This document shows positions 48,161 to 60,745 of a DNA stretch of 64,000 nt, one piece after another (position 1 is the first letter of the stretch; the number at the start of each line of letters is the position of its first letter). The stretch spans positions 311,001 to 375,000 of the forward strand of contig JAEVLN010000023.1 in NCBI GenBank assembly GCA_018350325.1, read 5' to 3'. Source of the DNA: Globodera rostochiensis. Lineage: Eukaryota > Nematoda > Chromadorea > Rhabditida > Heteroderidae. The notes below the pieces were generated by a model. It was not told where the DNA came from, made no database searches, and worked only from the letters and a program-made list of their open reading frames with translations. A program made the position numbers and the translations under genes.

Positions 48161-48804
48161 ACAAAGCGTCGTTCTTGACAAGGACTTTTTCTTAAAGAAG
48201 TTTTATCAAAATATTATAAGTCATTTAGCAAATCCATTATTTAAATTTTATAATTTATTTAAATTATTTTTATTCTTGATATTATTAATTATTCTCTTTT
48301 CTACGACGACTGACGGCGTTCATATTACATTACCTATATTTCAACATCTTTCGACATATCAATACTTTCATATAATTATTTATTGAATTTATTTTTTGCG
48401 TAAATTGGCTTCAGTTGATAGTTGTTTTTGTATTATATTTTATTATATTAAAATCTCTATTATTATTTGGTTACTTTGTTTAACCATTAAAAATAAAACA
48501 AATAAAATTTACTATTGTTTTAATAGCTTTGATTAAATTTAATTACATGTTTTTATTCATAATCGTTCATTCGTTGTTTTATCTTTCAAAATTAATAAAC
48601 GCATATTTTAATAAGGAAAATAGCATCACTCGGATAATGTGAAATCGGTTCATTTCACTAATTACGCATTATTTTCAATGTATTTTGCAGCAGTGTTCTT
48701 GGCGATTGCGCTGATCACGTGTAAGAAAAATAAGCGTTAATTATTGCGCAATTTTATGATTCTAGCAAATACATATAACTTTTAGCACTGACTAGTAAGC
48801 CCTT
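48161..48804 (+). repeat. 644-bp inverted repeat, left arm
   Basis: Almost perfect inverted partner of 50373-51016. Begins ACAAAGCGTCGTTCTTGACA and ends CACTGACTAGTAAGCCCTT. Includes TTCTACGACGACTGACGGCG and GCAGTGTTCTTGGCGATTGC. No open frame of note. Both arms are 644 bp by my count, with scattered substitutions. Confidence 0.92.
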
Positions 48805-50372
48805 GTTTTAATTTTTAAAACAATACATTTTTATTTTAGGCTAGTATAATCTGTATATTGTAATCAAAATTTTGATTTCATTAATTATAAAAATCTTATT
48901 TTTGGACGCATCAGTTTAATAATTTTAACATAAATAAAAATATTGATTCATCGGAATGCTGCAATTTTATTTAAAAAGGTAAACTGTAAATAAATTTAAT
49001 TGCTCTTTTTGCCCGGGGGTGCCGATACCGCGATTTGGCGTCAAAACCAAATTCACACTTAGAGAAAAAAATATTAATTGTTATATTTTTGTAAACATAA
49101 TTGATTTGATTCTTACGAAATTTAAAGTTCATACATGTTAATTAATATTTGGTAAAACCATACATACATTACAATTTATAAAATGACTAAATTCTTAATC
49201 AATTAGTCGTTAATAATTAAAATTCGGGGAATACTAATTTTTGGTTAATTTGCAAGCTTTTTTTATTATTGAACATTTTGTTTTAGTAATGCATTTATTT
49301 TTTTTATTTTTCAGAAAGTTTAAGAAAGATACAAAAACTCTTCTAACATTTTAATGCGCATGGCTCCTACCTCTAAATAACACTTTGTAACCCATTTGGT
49401 GCGCTATAGCTTCGGATGCCAATGAAGATAGGATTAGTTCTCGACAGGTGGAATAGGTTTATAGATGTAGCCAACAGATGTACATTTTGCCTTACTTTTT
49501 GATTTTTTTTTGCATTTATAATTTTAAAAAATAATAATTTTTTGAAGCCATCAAAAAGTCGGCATTTACTTTATTAGTTATCTGATTTGTTTTTTCTCAA
49601 AAATTTACGAATTGCATGTTGATTCAAGAATTTTAACCGCAAATTACCATGTTTAAGTCCAAGAACTCTTCAAACTTTAGGCTGTGAAAAATAAAATTAT
49701 TATGTATTTTTAATCCAATTGCATTAATGTCGATACCAGTCTTTTTAGAATTTAAATAATTATTTTATGTGATACTCTTTTAATTATTATTATGACTCAT
49801 TTTTCCTTGTTTTTAATAATTATGAATTCATTTTTTGACTTTTTTTAAAATTTCGTGTTGCTTCTTCTAGTCTTTCAAAAAACACATTGCTCGCACGTGC
49901 ATTTGTGAAGTTGATTATGATCAAAAAAAGATTTTTCTAATTTGGTTTCCGCATTTTTGTCTCGGTTGGGTTGACTTAAATTTATATTTTATTCATTATA
50001 GTGTTTAATGATCAAAACTATTTTTATAACTTAGATTAAGAGTTTTACAAATATAAATACATAATAAATAAAATGAATTGGTACTTTAGCCAGCCAGCAC
50101 CAATCAAAATAATTTATTCAGAAGTTGGTATTATCATATCCCATATGTTTATGTTTTTAGATTTTATCAATTTAAAATCACTTATGCTTTTTTGATTGCG
50201 TTGCAATAAGCTTGAAAATTATTCTTTAAACAGTCGACTGAAGGAGGAAATCACATAGATAAAAACAATATTATAATTATGTATTTTAAATTTAAGAAGT
50301 TAATTTTGATAATAACGCGTTGTCATAGCTATTTAGAAGTGAGCAAATATGTAAGTTGCTTTTTTGTCTCTT
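48805..50372. other. 1.57-kb spacer between inverted arms
   Basis: No supported gene. It contains a GC-rich patch GCCCGGGGGTGCCGATACCG at about 49011 and the deleted relative of the 43.05-kb repeat (49191-49370). Confidence 0.55.
49191..49370 (+). repeat. Deleted copy of the 43.05-kb repeat
   Basis: Joins the two ends of 43049-43506 with about 330 bp removed. It shares TTAGTCGTTAATAATTAAAA and CTAACATTTTAATGCGCATG. Confidence 0.7.
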
Positions 50373-51016
50373 TAAGGGCTTACTAGTCAGTGCTAAAAGT
50401 TATATTTATTTGCTAGAATCATAAAATTGCGCAATAATTAACGCTTATTTTTCTTACACGTGATCAGCGCAATCGCCAAGAACACTGCTGCAAAATACAT
50501 TGAAAATAATGCGTAATTAGTGAAATGAACCGATTTCACATTATCCGAGTGATGCTATTTTCCTTATTAAAATATGCGTTTATTAATTTTGAAAGATAAA
50601 ACAACGAATGAACGATTATGAATAAAAACATGTAATTAAATTTAATCAAAGCTATTAAAACAATAGTAAATTTTATTTGTTTTATTTTTAATGGTTAAAC
50701 AAAGTAACCAAATAATAATAGAGATTTTACATAATAAAATATAATACAAAAACAACTATCAACTGAAGCCAATTTACGCAAAAAATAAATTCAATAAATA
50801 ATTATATGAAAGTATTGATATGTCGAAAGATGTTGAAATATAGGTAATGTAATATGAACGCCGTCAGTCGTCGTAGAAAAGAGAATAATTAATAATATCA
50901 AGAATAAAAATAATTTAAATAAATTATAAAATTTGAATAATGGATTTGCTAAATGACTTATAATATTTTGATAAAACTTCTTTAAGAAAAAGTCCTTGTC
51001 AAGAACGACGCTTTGT
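50373..51016 (-). repeat. 644-bp inverted repeat, right arm
   Basis: Reverse complement of 48161-48804. Its outer end continues, without a break in homology, into a sequence related to the 34.25-kb locus (reverse complement of ATCAAACTGTTCAATTTT). This suggests the right arm is in its original context and the left arm is the derived copy. Confidence 0.92.
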
Positions 51017-52052
51017 AAAAATTGAAAAGTTTGTTATCCAAAACATCAGATGTTTAGTAGACATCAGAATTTCCTTGCTAAACTCATGTATAAGTAATAA
51101 AATTAAATAAATTATAATAAGCTTAAAACGTGCCAAAGATAGCCTCGGATTATGTATTATAAAAAGAAATATTGATATCAAAAAATTGTCTGCATAGGTA
51201 TAAAAAAAAATAATTTGCAAGAGCGTTGAAATATTTATTAATTTTTGACTAATTTTGATCAAATAAATACGAGCCTACTCATTCAACAAATAAATGGCGC
51301 CACATTAAATCACTTTAAATCAATAAAATAAATAATTTTATCTAAAACATACAAAAGATAAATGCTGCATCAGGTCTGATTGCTTCTCTTTTAATTCCAC
51401 GTTTAATAAGCCTCCTGTTGAAAAACTGCTTTAAATATTACTCAAATGCACATTAAAATCAATTAAAATATTTAAATTTAAAAAAATCTAATAATCAATT
51501 TAGTGATTATATTCGATTACGGATAAAAAATTTAAATAAAATTACCAATTTGTCAAAGATGCCTACATACAACTCTTTATTCGACATTTAAAAGAAATAA
51601 TTTAAAAAAAAATTAAAAGTCATTCATTTTTGGCGCTAAAAAAGAACCCCAGTTTATAAGATTTGAAACAATGCTTGCGAAAGCAAGAAAATTAATATTA
51701 TCTTTATGTATTTATGACAAAAACCCCACAAGGTTCGACTTTTCGACTTTTTTGTCGGCAGCGCAACTAACTCCTGCCAAATTGAATATAAAAATTATTC
51801 ATCTTAAACATCTTATAGCAAGCTTAAAATAAAAGAAAGAAGCTATCGATAAATTTCTATTAATTTTAAGGTTAAAAAAACTATCAACGTTCAAAGAGGA
51901 AAACATTTATGCATTAAAAACAATAATAAAAAAGCAGAGGCAACAATTATCAACTTAACTAATAAATTGGCCTATTAGCTGAAAACAACCTTAATTTGAG
52001 TTGCTCGTGCCTTCATAGCAACATTCGTTGTTATCTTTGGAACAGAGCCGTT
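51017..52052 (-). repeat. Inverted relative of the 33.69-34.31 kb repeat
   Basis: 51390-51640 and 51780-52052 correspond in reverse to about 33985-34240 and 33690-33935. 51032-51390, about 360 bp, is present here and absent from the 34-kb locus; it holds an 87-codon minus-strand frame without recognisable domains. 51645-51775 also differs. More diverged than the other duplications in the window. Confidence 0.7.
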
Positions 52053-55000
52053 GCTCACTGACAATAAACTAATTAAAGATTGGAATAAAATATCAGACAT
52101 TCAAATTTTTTAAAGGAATTTCTTGTTTTTTAGGTTAAATACTGATACTCAAATACATATAAAATACTTCAACTTAACAACGCAAACAAAAAAGCACGGG
52201 ACCTATTCTATACTTGAAAAAAGCCAAAACATAAATCTAAATTACATTTAAAATAAAACCAATGTAATGAAAATGAAAAAGTTAATAAACGTGCCAACAG
52301 TTACTAAAGTGATTTTGTAATATAATGAAATTAAAAATAAAAACATTATTTTTAAACAACAATTAATTAACACTAATTACATATACCAAAAAAACACATT
52401 TTTTCAATCGTCAATGCTCAATATTAATAAGATAAATAAATGAAGAAATATTTTGAAGTAATATTTATTCTTTTAATGGAATTAGAATTTGAGTAAATAT
52501 TTTTGATCCCAATTTTCTAAATTCTTCTCTGCAGACTCGATACCTTCTTCTAGGTCAGTATAATTTACCTGTAATTTGTTTATTAATTTTTTCTTAATTT
52601 GATGTTCAACTTTTATCTATTAAATAAAATAACTTTTCGCAAATCTTTATCACGTTACAGTTAATTTTTCTTGGCAAAATGCTTTCAAAAGTTTAATTAG
52701 TGTTCGAAACTTTTGAACCAATTACATTTACTAAACGCGTTTATTAATCCAATAGAAATTTTAAAATAAATTTATGGCATCATTTGTTTATTGTTAACAC
52801 ATTTTTTAAATCATTTTTTCACCTTTGATTTTCATGGCTGGTTGAAACCTTTTTTGACGGAATAGGTAAAGTAAATCACTTTTGCTTTTATCAACTTTAT
52901 TAAATTTAGCTTATTATTTAGCCGATTAAAAATTGTATTATTTTTTTTATTAATGATGTTGGCACCATAAAGCAACCGTAAATTTTCGATATTTATTACA
53001 AAACATTGAATTTTTTAACTAGATGGGAATTTTGTTATACAATTTGTGTTTTTTTTGGTTTTTAAATATTTTTATTGGTTTCATGGTGTTCGAGAGATTT
53101 TTCTTAGTTGATTGTGATACCGCGAATTTAGATGTTTAAAAAACAATCAATATCAAATAAATACTTTTTAAGTGGCTTTCTCTGCTGCTTTTTAAGCAGC
53201 TTTCAATGCCTCGCTCTTTCTATGGCATTGATGAAGAAACTTAATCTTAAAAGGGAGTAGTCCACTTAATTGAATGTAGATGCTGCATGAGAGCTATAAT
53301 AATTTATTTTTTACTTGGGCCTTATGTTTTGACTTTAAAATGTTGTCGTTGTAGGGAGATGTTTATGATTAGGGATTTGTAATTTAATCAGATGCATATA
53401 TCTTTTCTTTTAATTTATTTCATCTTTGATACTCTTGTAAAGTGTAATATTTGAATAAATTTACATAATTTTTCAATTGATTTTTTGTGATTACCTTAAT
53501 GGGTTAAAACGATACCCATTTGGTATATATAAGGTTATCAATATTAAAATATTAAACTTTATGAGCAATATCTTTCTGAGACTGATTAAGTTTTAGTTCG
53601 GAAATATCGAAAAATTGGCATTATTTCGAGCATGGAAATAAAACAAACATAACCATTAGTTGCCACTTGGTTGCCACTAAGAGCCTATATAAAGCTATAC
53701 AGCTAAGTGGAATAATTTAAAGCAGCAAAAACTAAACAAAATATCCAAAACAATCAGTTAAGGTGTTACCCAAATTATGTGATAATTTATTACTTAGTGA
53801 TATTGATGTTATCGTATTATATTTTTATATGGTTTGACATATTTATAATGACCATTTTTTAAGGCACGGAAATTTGATTGGATATTGTTTATTTAAATAT
53901 CATTTTTAGCATATATTATTTATTAGTCAATTGGTTTTTAATAATTTTATTTATGATTTTTATAATTAATATTATGGGTTATTAGCGGGCACTCAAAAGA
54001 CTCTCGATGAATCTTTAATTTGGAAGTTATAATCTTTTTAAATATTTTAAAATTTGCTGCGTTTATTAACTGTTTTATAATATGAAGAAGTATTTTATAA
54101 TTTTGATTTATTTTACTCGTCCGACTTCGGTAGATCATTCTCAATTTGTGGTAACTTTATATTCTGAGTTACTTTTTTTTATCAGTAAAGAATGGGTTTG
54201 TCATTTTATCACCATTGGGGTTAGCATTTACATTACTCTATTTATTTTTAATTTTTTTGATATCAATATAATTATTATAATTTATTTTTGTAATTCATTA
54301 GCTAAATTGACATGACGTAATAATATTTTTAACTGCATTTACATAATTGTCCCATTACTTAAGAAATGGTAAACCATTATAATATCTTTAACAAGTAATT
54401 TTATAATGCGAGTTATAATATCTTTTTTTGCATTTATTTGGGATTTGTTTCATTTAAGTAACTTCTGCTTAAGGTTTTTAATTACATCTTAATGTATAAT
54501 TAACAATAATTTTATATTTTTAAAAATTTTAGATAGATATATGTACGTGGCCTTAGCCTGGACTGTGCGGGTGCAGAGTCCAAAAACACGCCCCGGTTCG
54601 TGCGTTCCGGGCCTTAATGGAGATCAAACAGGCCAAACATCAACAAATTATGTATTATGTTTATTCTTTAACCATTGAAATGATTTGTCATAGATTTTTT
54701 TGGTTTGATACATGATTTAATGTAATATTTAGCTTTACACAATAATCAAGTTTTAAACTTTTTGTTGGAGCGCACTTTGAATGACTGATTGCATTGTTTT
54801 TATTATAATTACTATAAATGTTTTAATGGAGGGTATAAATAGATTTTAACTTTCGAAAAATACGCTTCATTACTTTGTTAATCATTTTAAGAAACAAATC
54901 ACTTTCGAAAATAGTTCAGATAATATTTGATTACTGTCAAATTAATTTTAATACAATTTTTATCTTCATTGCGTCATTTCTTCATATAGTTAACGATTAT

Positions 55001-55369
55001 TTTTATTTTAATTGAGTTTTAAACAAAGTTTGAAATTTTATTTAATCTTATTATTTCTATTTTCATTCACTCTTGGTAGCGTTTGATCAATCTGATAAAT
55101 GTAATTTTCTACTTTGGCGGTGCTGATATATCAATGTGAATTTATTTTGGTAAGGATTAATACTATTTATTTACTGTATTGTTCTCGTCGTAAATACTTA
55201 TATTTAATTTTTAAAAGTTGTAATTTTTGTTGATAAATATAGAAAACACTAAATTAATAAAGTTGAAAAACACTAGAGACTAATTTGTCTATGATATTTT
55301 TATAAAAAATTGTGTCGCAAACGATTGCACAAACAAACGCGCTTCGTTTTATTTGTTGATTGGGACGAA
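52053..55369. other. AT-rich noncoding DNA
   Basis: No supported gene. 53640-53760 has a TATATAAAG and a short purine-rich stretch that could resemble a promoter, but no open frame follows. A GC-richer patch lies at 54545-54620 (GGCCTTAGCCTGGACTGTGC, CGCCCCGGTTCG) without tRNA structure. Confidence 0.5.
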
Positions 55370-55640
55370 TCGGCGGTGCCTATAGGCGCCGCCGAGAAAA
55401 TTTTTTAAAAATAAGCCAATTTTGATAAGAAATTTTTCCGATTTTCAACTTTTTTGGGGTAGGAAAACCGGTACCCCCGGTTTAAAACCGACCGTGCACT
55501 ACTCTAGTTTATATCTTTAAAGTTTTTACTTTTTATTACCATAACTAACTTGAATTAATCAACGAGTTAACAAAAAAACTTAGGAAATTATCTGATTAAA
55601 AAACTTTTGGAATTGTTCACTCACCGTATAGTTCAAAGAC
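55370..55640 (-). repeat. Composite repeat copy E (related to copy D)
   Basis: Contains a strong palindrome, CGGCGGTGCCTATAGGCGCC followed by GCCGAG (55371-55396), a tract with AAAACCGGTACCCCCGGTTT at 55466, and the reverse of the copy-D body piece (AACTTTTGGAATTGTT near 55602). The palindrome is like those inside copies A and B (GGCGACGCCTATCGG), linking the two families. Confidence 0.6.
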
Positions 55641-58473
55641 TTGGATAAATGTGTGGTGATCGCAAAGTTATTCTTTCTGATTATTTTTCTTTTGTGATAA
55701 TTAACAAATGTTCATTGGAATTTGTTATCGATTTTTTTCTTTTTGAAACTTTTTAATTTACTCTTAATTTATTCATTTTTATTATTTATGTTGCTTTCTT
55801 ATTAACATCAATTTTTTTACTTTTGCTGAATTTTATTATTAAACTAAACCTATTATTTCATTTTAACGAAACACTTTTTTTATTTAAAAAAATAAAATTT
55901 AAGATGAAATGTCTAGTCAATTTTTATATTTAGTTTTTATCAAAATTTATTTTTTCCCACTTAGCTATTATATAGCATTTATAAATTTGTCTTCAATTTT
56001 GCACAATAGTTAATAAATATAGAATATCCAAATTTAAATTTACAAATAATAATTCCGCATTAATATTTTACGCTGTCTTGGTGTTCAGTCTGATAGCTGC
56101 TAAAATTATAAAATTTATTTATGTGAACTAAGGTTTTGTAACTTTTTCGCATTTTTTTATTTTTTATATAGTAATATATATATGGCACAAATTTTAGTTA
56201 TTTAACTAATTTAAAATTTATGTTCAAGTCCCAAAAGAGCTTTTTGATTTTGATTCTTTAAATTATTATGATAAAAAATATTTGATTTGAATTGTATCAA
56301 ATTTATTCTGCACTTACTATTTATTAAAATTATCTGTTTTCTGATAAATTATTTACTTGCTTTTTTTGTTGGCGAATATTTATAACATTACAATATAATG
56401 CATTTTTCATAAAGCTGGCTTGATTTTGCCTGATAGTTTTTCCTTGACATATTTTAAGTCTAACTGTCAAATGGCTGTACTTGGTTTTAGTGCATTTGCC
56501 GTCAATGGCTTTTGCCGACTTTTTATTTTGTTTTTTATGCAGTTTTTTTTCCAAATTGTATCTTTAGGATTAAATCAACTTATAAAGTTAACTCATATAA
56601 ACAGTTGATTTATATTTTAGTCATTGTCCTTAAATAAATTAATATTGTTTTTTAATTATTCTTGTGTATTGAATGCAAATATGTCATATTAGGTCTAATT
56701 TATCGGTCAACTGTTTCTGGATGTTTCTCAATGAAAAAATACACATATTTAATTAATCCGATTTGCTTTGATATTAGTTTATTCAATTTTATTTTTGGAT
56801 CAATCGTGTTCATTTAGCGTTGTAATGATTAAATCTTATTTAGCTTAACATTAGCAGCAAGCTGAGTAAAAATGATTTCTTTCGTCTGTAGTTTTAGTCT
56901 TTTTGTTAATTAATTTTATTTTATTAATTCTTTCATTGAAAAGTCGAAATATTTAAGAATCTACACGCTGAAGATGCACAAGTCCAATGGGCTGTTAACT
57001 CAGAACAACACCACTAATTGATCCATGCGATCGACCGCATCATTTAATTCTAAACTCAAGATATTCTAGAAGCATTGTCTAAAATCTATTTAAATTTTTT
57101 TTATATTCGCTTTTCTATTTTAATTTATTTAGTAATAATAATGCAAACAGTAAATTCCTCCTGTTCATTAAGTTGTTACTTTTTAAAGAATATTTTTTTG
57201 AATTTTAAAATGTTATGAATTGATGCAAAATATTATGAGTATTTTTGGTAATTCAATTTTATAATTTATTTATTATATACAATTATCTTTAAAACATTTA
57301 TTATTTATAAACTTAAATAGTTTATTTTATTAGTCTGCAGTGTGTTAAAAGAATCAGAATAGAATCAGCCTTGACACTCCTATGGAGCAATAGCCTGAGA
57401 TCACTCTCGGTTATGAGTTGGCGTCCTTAACCTATTAATATTTCATTTTATTTACATCTTTTATTACTATAAAAATTATTTTAGTTAGACTTGTGTTTTG
57501 CCGTTGTATCTGCTTAAATAATAAACCATATTTTTGTTTCTGTTTTTGTTGCCAAATACAATAATCAGTAAAGGGTATATAGATCATTCAATTTTTCTCA
57601 TATATTGCTGATTACTTATGACTTGTTTAGGTTTGGTGCGCCTGCGCAGTGCCTCATAACTGATTCAAAGTGATCAACGATTTGTTGTGAATTTATTTCT
57701 TCAAGTTTATATATTTTTTTAAGATTAGATTTTATTTAAACTTATGATTCCATAGGGCATCATATAAATTTAATATTTTATGAACTTCTTAAATCAACGC
57801 CTTAACCGAATATTTTACATTTTTTTGATTATAGATTTTGAACCAATCTTTATTTTCTATAAAAATTCCTCTTTATTAAAAAATATTTTCCAAATTTTAC
57901 CATTCTTCGTTTATTTTTTGAAAATTGCCACTATTTTAGCTTTTATTTGTAAACATAATGTTTTAATATAAATGTCTATTATTAACTTAACTTTAATCGA
58001 TTTCTTTTTTGTCTATGAAACAGTTTGATTAATTTCGCGTGAAATATATAATTATTAATTATTCTGTAATTTTTTATGCTTAATTTGACACACAGAATTT
58101 GAAATCGATAGACTTTTTGTATCTTTAAAACTATAATTTATTAAAGATGTTTAGTTACTTCATTTTTTCTTTTATAAAATTTCGTTTGCTTTAATGAAAA
58201 AATGTTTTCTTTTAATTGTAACGTTTTTTTAAAATAAATTTATTTTATCACCCATTGTTCTCCATGGACAAACTATCAGCATCTTGTCGAAAAAAGATTG
58301 TTTGCGGCTTTTTAAATTAGAATTTTAAATATGAATATCGATTTTAATTTACCAATGAAAGGCTTCAAAATAATTAGACATTATTTTCTTTTAAATTAAT
58401 TGCAGGTCGTGAAGTTTTTATTGTTTTAGTTTTTTTATTCTTGATTTATTTATGATAACCTATTCGACTAGTT

Positions 58474-58504
58474 CGTTTTAGGACTTTCAATCACAAGAAA
58501 ATTT
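58474..58504 (+). repeat. Short direct repeat, copy 1
   Basis: GTTTTAGGACTTTCAATCAC, then AAGAAAA. It recurs at 58702-58730 and encloses a GC-richer segment of about 200 bp (GTCCGCCCTTAATATGGGAA, GAGTCCGCTCCGTGATATAT). Confidence 0.6.
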
Positions 58505-58701
58505 TAATTTTTTTAATTTAACCCATTCAAAAGCAGTCCGCCCTTAATATGGGAATATAATATTACATAATGTGAAAAAATGGCCGCTGTTATCCTCCAA
58601 AGTTGAGTCCGCTCCGTGATATATCAAAAACTTTACCGCAGCCAGTTTTCCATATTTAGCTGAGATCAGAGTCCAGTTGCGCTTTAGTGACAAAGAAGTT
58701 T

Positions 58702-58730
58702 GTTTAGGACTATCAATCATAAGAAAATTG
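58702..58730 (+). repeat. Short direct repeat, copy 2
   Basis: GTTTAGGACTATCAATCATA, then AGAAAATTG. Differs from copy 1 by two substitutions and a 1-bp indel. Confidence 0.6.
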
Positions 58731-60539
58731 GTAGTTGTAAAAAAATTTTATAATTTTAATGGAGCTTTTATTGCTGATTTTGATATTGCATGGTTTTAGG
58801 TGTTTTTATTAGTGTTAGAGTTTTGATTTATGATTTTATTTATTTTAAAATTATTACAAAATTCGTGTATAGAAGTTATTTTTGGTTGTATTATTTATTT
58901 ATTAGCTTTTTTCGATATTAAAATAAAAAGTTGTAATTTGCCGAGTCTGTTTAAAGGTTAAACAATATTATTGATACAAATATCTATATTTAAAATTAAT
59001 TTAACAATTTTATGATTTATTTTATATAACGTCCAGATTATTTTAAAAAATATAGTCAATTTGAACGTTATTTTACTTGATGGTTTTGGTTTTATTTTAA
59101 AACTGGTTGACCAATTACGGAAAAAAGCATGGAAGTGTCTGAGGCAAGTCAAAAATAAGTAGAAATGCTTAAAATAAAATATGAATAAGAAATAAACTCC
59201 TAAATCTATAGTTAGAAGATATAATAAATGTAAATGAGATTAGTCTTTCAAAATAAATGATCCAAATACTAATTTACAAAGTAAAAAAAAAATGTATTTT
59301 CTGAAATGGTGTGAAGCTTACGCAAAATAGATTATTTATGCTTTTATATATATTTATAAACCCAAATTCCGAAAAAACAAAAATTTAAATTAAAAAATTC
59401 AAAAATTCAAAAAGTTAAAACAAATAACAGTTGGGCTATAAATCATTACATATTGACTACTATTTAACATTATTTTTAGCTTTATTAATTTAATCAAACT
59501 TATAATTTACCACACAATATTTAATTTTCTCAATAAATAAATTTTCAAATATGAACATTTGAACATAAAATAATATTTACTAATCTTTATAATTATTTTG
59601 GTTTCCTTAATATTTTTGCACGAAGTGCACGTTGATTCATTTCTTAGGCTGTTTTCGAAGTAATACTGAAAGCCGATAGATGTAAAATAAAATTTCATGT
59701 TTTTAGATCAAATGCATATTAATTCATTCAACATTCCTTTAAATATAAACTTATTTGAGTTTCAAAAATGTTCTAATAAATCTTTTAATTTTTTCCATCT
59801 TGAGTATATTCTACTCCAATTTGTGTTATAAATTAGCATTTATTTAAGTTAATGTGATTATTTTTAATAAAGCAATAAAACGAATAAGCTTTTAAGATTA
59901 GGATTTAAACGAGGCTAAATCTTCTTTCTGCAATGAACTTTTATAGTGAAGGGGGCAAAATATTTCAAAAAATAAATTTAAAAAAAAAGAAGCAAAAAAT
60001 CAAATGAATTGTCTGTGTTTATTGGAAGAAATGAATGCCCATTGACTGAAACTAAAAATGCTTTGCACCTTCCCCCCCCCCCCCGAAAAAATCGATCAAT
60101 TGGTTTGTAATCAATCAGCCAATTTTGCACAAAATGGTTAAATCGCTTAAAATAAAATAAATTTTCAAAATTGCTCGGCAGATACCAATACAAAAAAGAA
60201 TAATTCGGTAGTGATGGTTTAGCGGCGTGAAAATTCTTATAAAGTTTTAACACGCTAAAGTTATACAGTATTATAATATTTATATTTTTGAGGATTTTAT
60301 CTAATGTTATAACTCACTAACAAAATAGTGCAAAATTGTTATAAACTTTATGTATATTAGTCATTGCTAATAACTTTACATTATTCATTTTATTTTTATT
60401 TTATAGTCGTTTTAGAACTTCATTTTTTTATTTTTGTTTTAAAATTTTTTAATAACTTAATTGCCTTTACATTTTTTGGCGGTTAAGAAGTTTTATTGTT
60501 GATCTTCATTTAGACATTTTTGTTAGCATCCAATTGAGA

Positions 60540-60745
60540 TTGCGGGTACGGATATTAAGTATCCGACGCTTTTCAAGAAATCTTTCGTATTTTTTTTCAA
60601 ATTTATGGCAAATTGTTAAGAAAATTAAGTAAAAATTCAGAAAGATAAGGATATTCGCTGATACCCGCGGATTTGACTTTCATATCCGTGTCCATTTCAC
60701 TTTTTGAAATTCCTATCCGTATCAATCCATATCTGGATATCTAAC
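60540..60745. repeat. ATATCCG-motif tract repeat
   Basis: GCGGGTACGGATATTAAGTA, TCCGACGC, GATATTCGCTGATACCCGCG, CATATCCGTGTCC, CCTATCCG and CATATCTGGATATC are variants of one self-complementary motif (GGTACGGATATCCG). They occur at both ends of a stretch of about 200 bp, in inverted order. No tRNA box is seen here. Confidence 0.5.

Larger units (their letters stand above)
55641..60539. other. AT-rich noncoding DNA
   Basis: No supported gene. T-rich to about 58.9 kb, then A-rich. A run of 13 C occurs at 60072-60084. The 91-codon minus-strand frame at 59978-60253 reads through that run (Gly repeat) and has no recognised domain. Confidence 0.5.

Noticed and set aside
53640..53780. Promoter with TATATAAAG
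   Set aside because: TATA-like strings are expected often in DNA this AT-rich, and no supported gene follows.
54545..54620. GC-rich patch considered as a tRNA or small RNA gene
   Set aside because: Contains CCCCGGTTCGTGCG but no matching A box, no cloverleaf and no terminator at a sensible distance.
55440..55510. Second Helitron 3' end (hairpin followed by CTAG)
   Set aside because: AAACCGG/CCGGTTT could pair and CTAG follows, but the spacing is about 27 nt and the sequence belongs to the composite repeat tract. No matching 5' end was found.
59978..60253. 91-codon minus-strand frame
   Set aside because: It reads through a 13-base C run and has no recognised domain; the length is compatible with chance.
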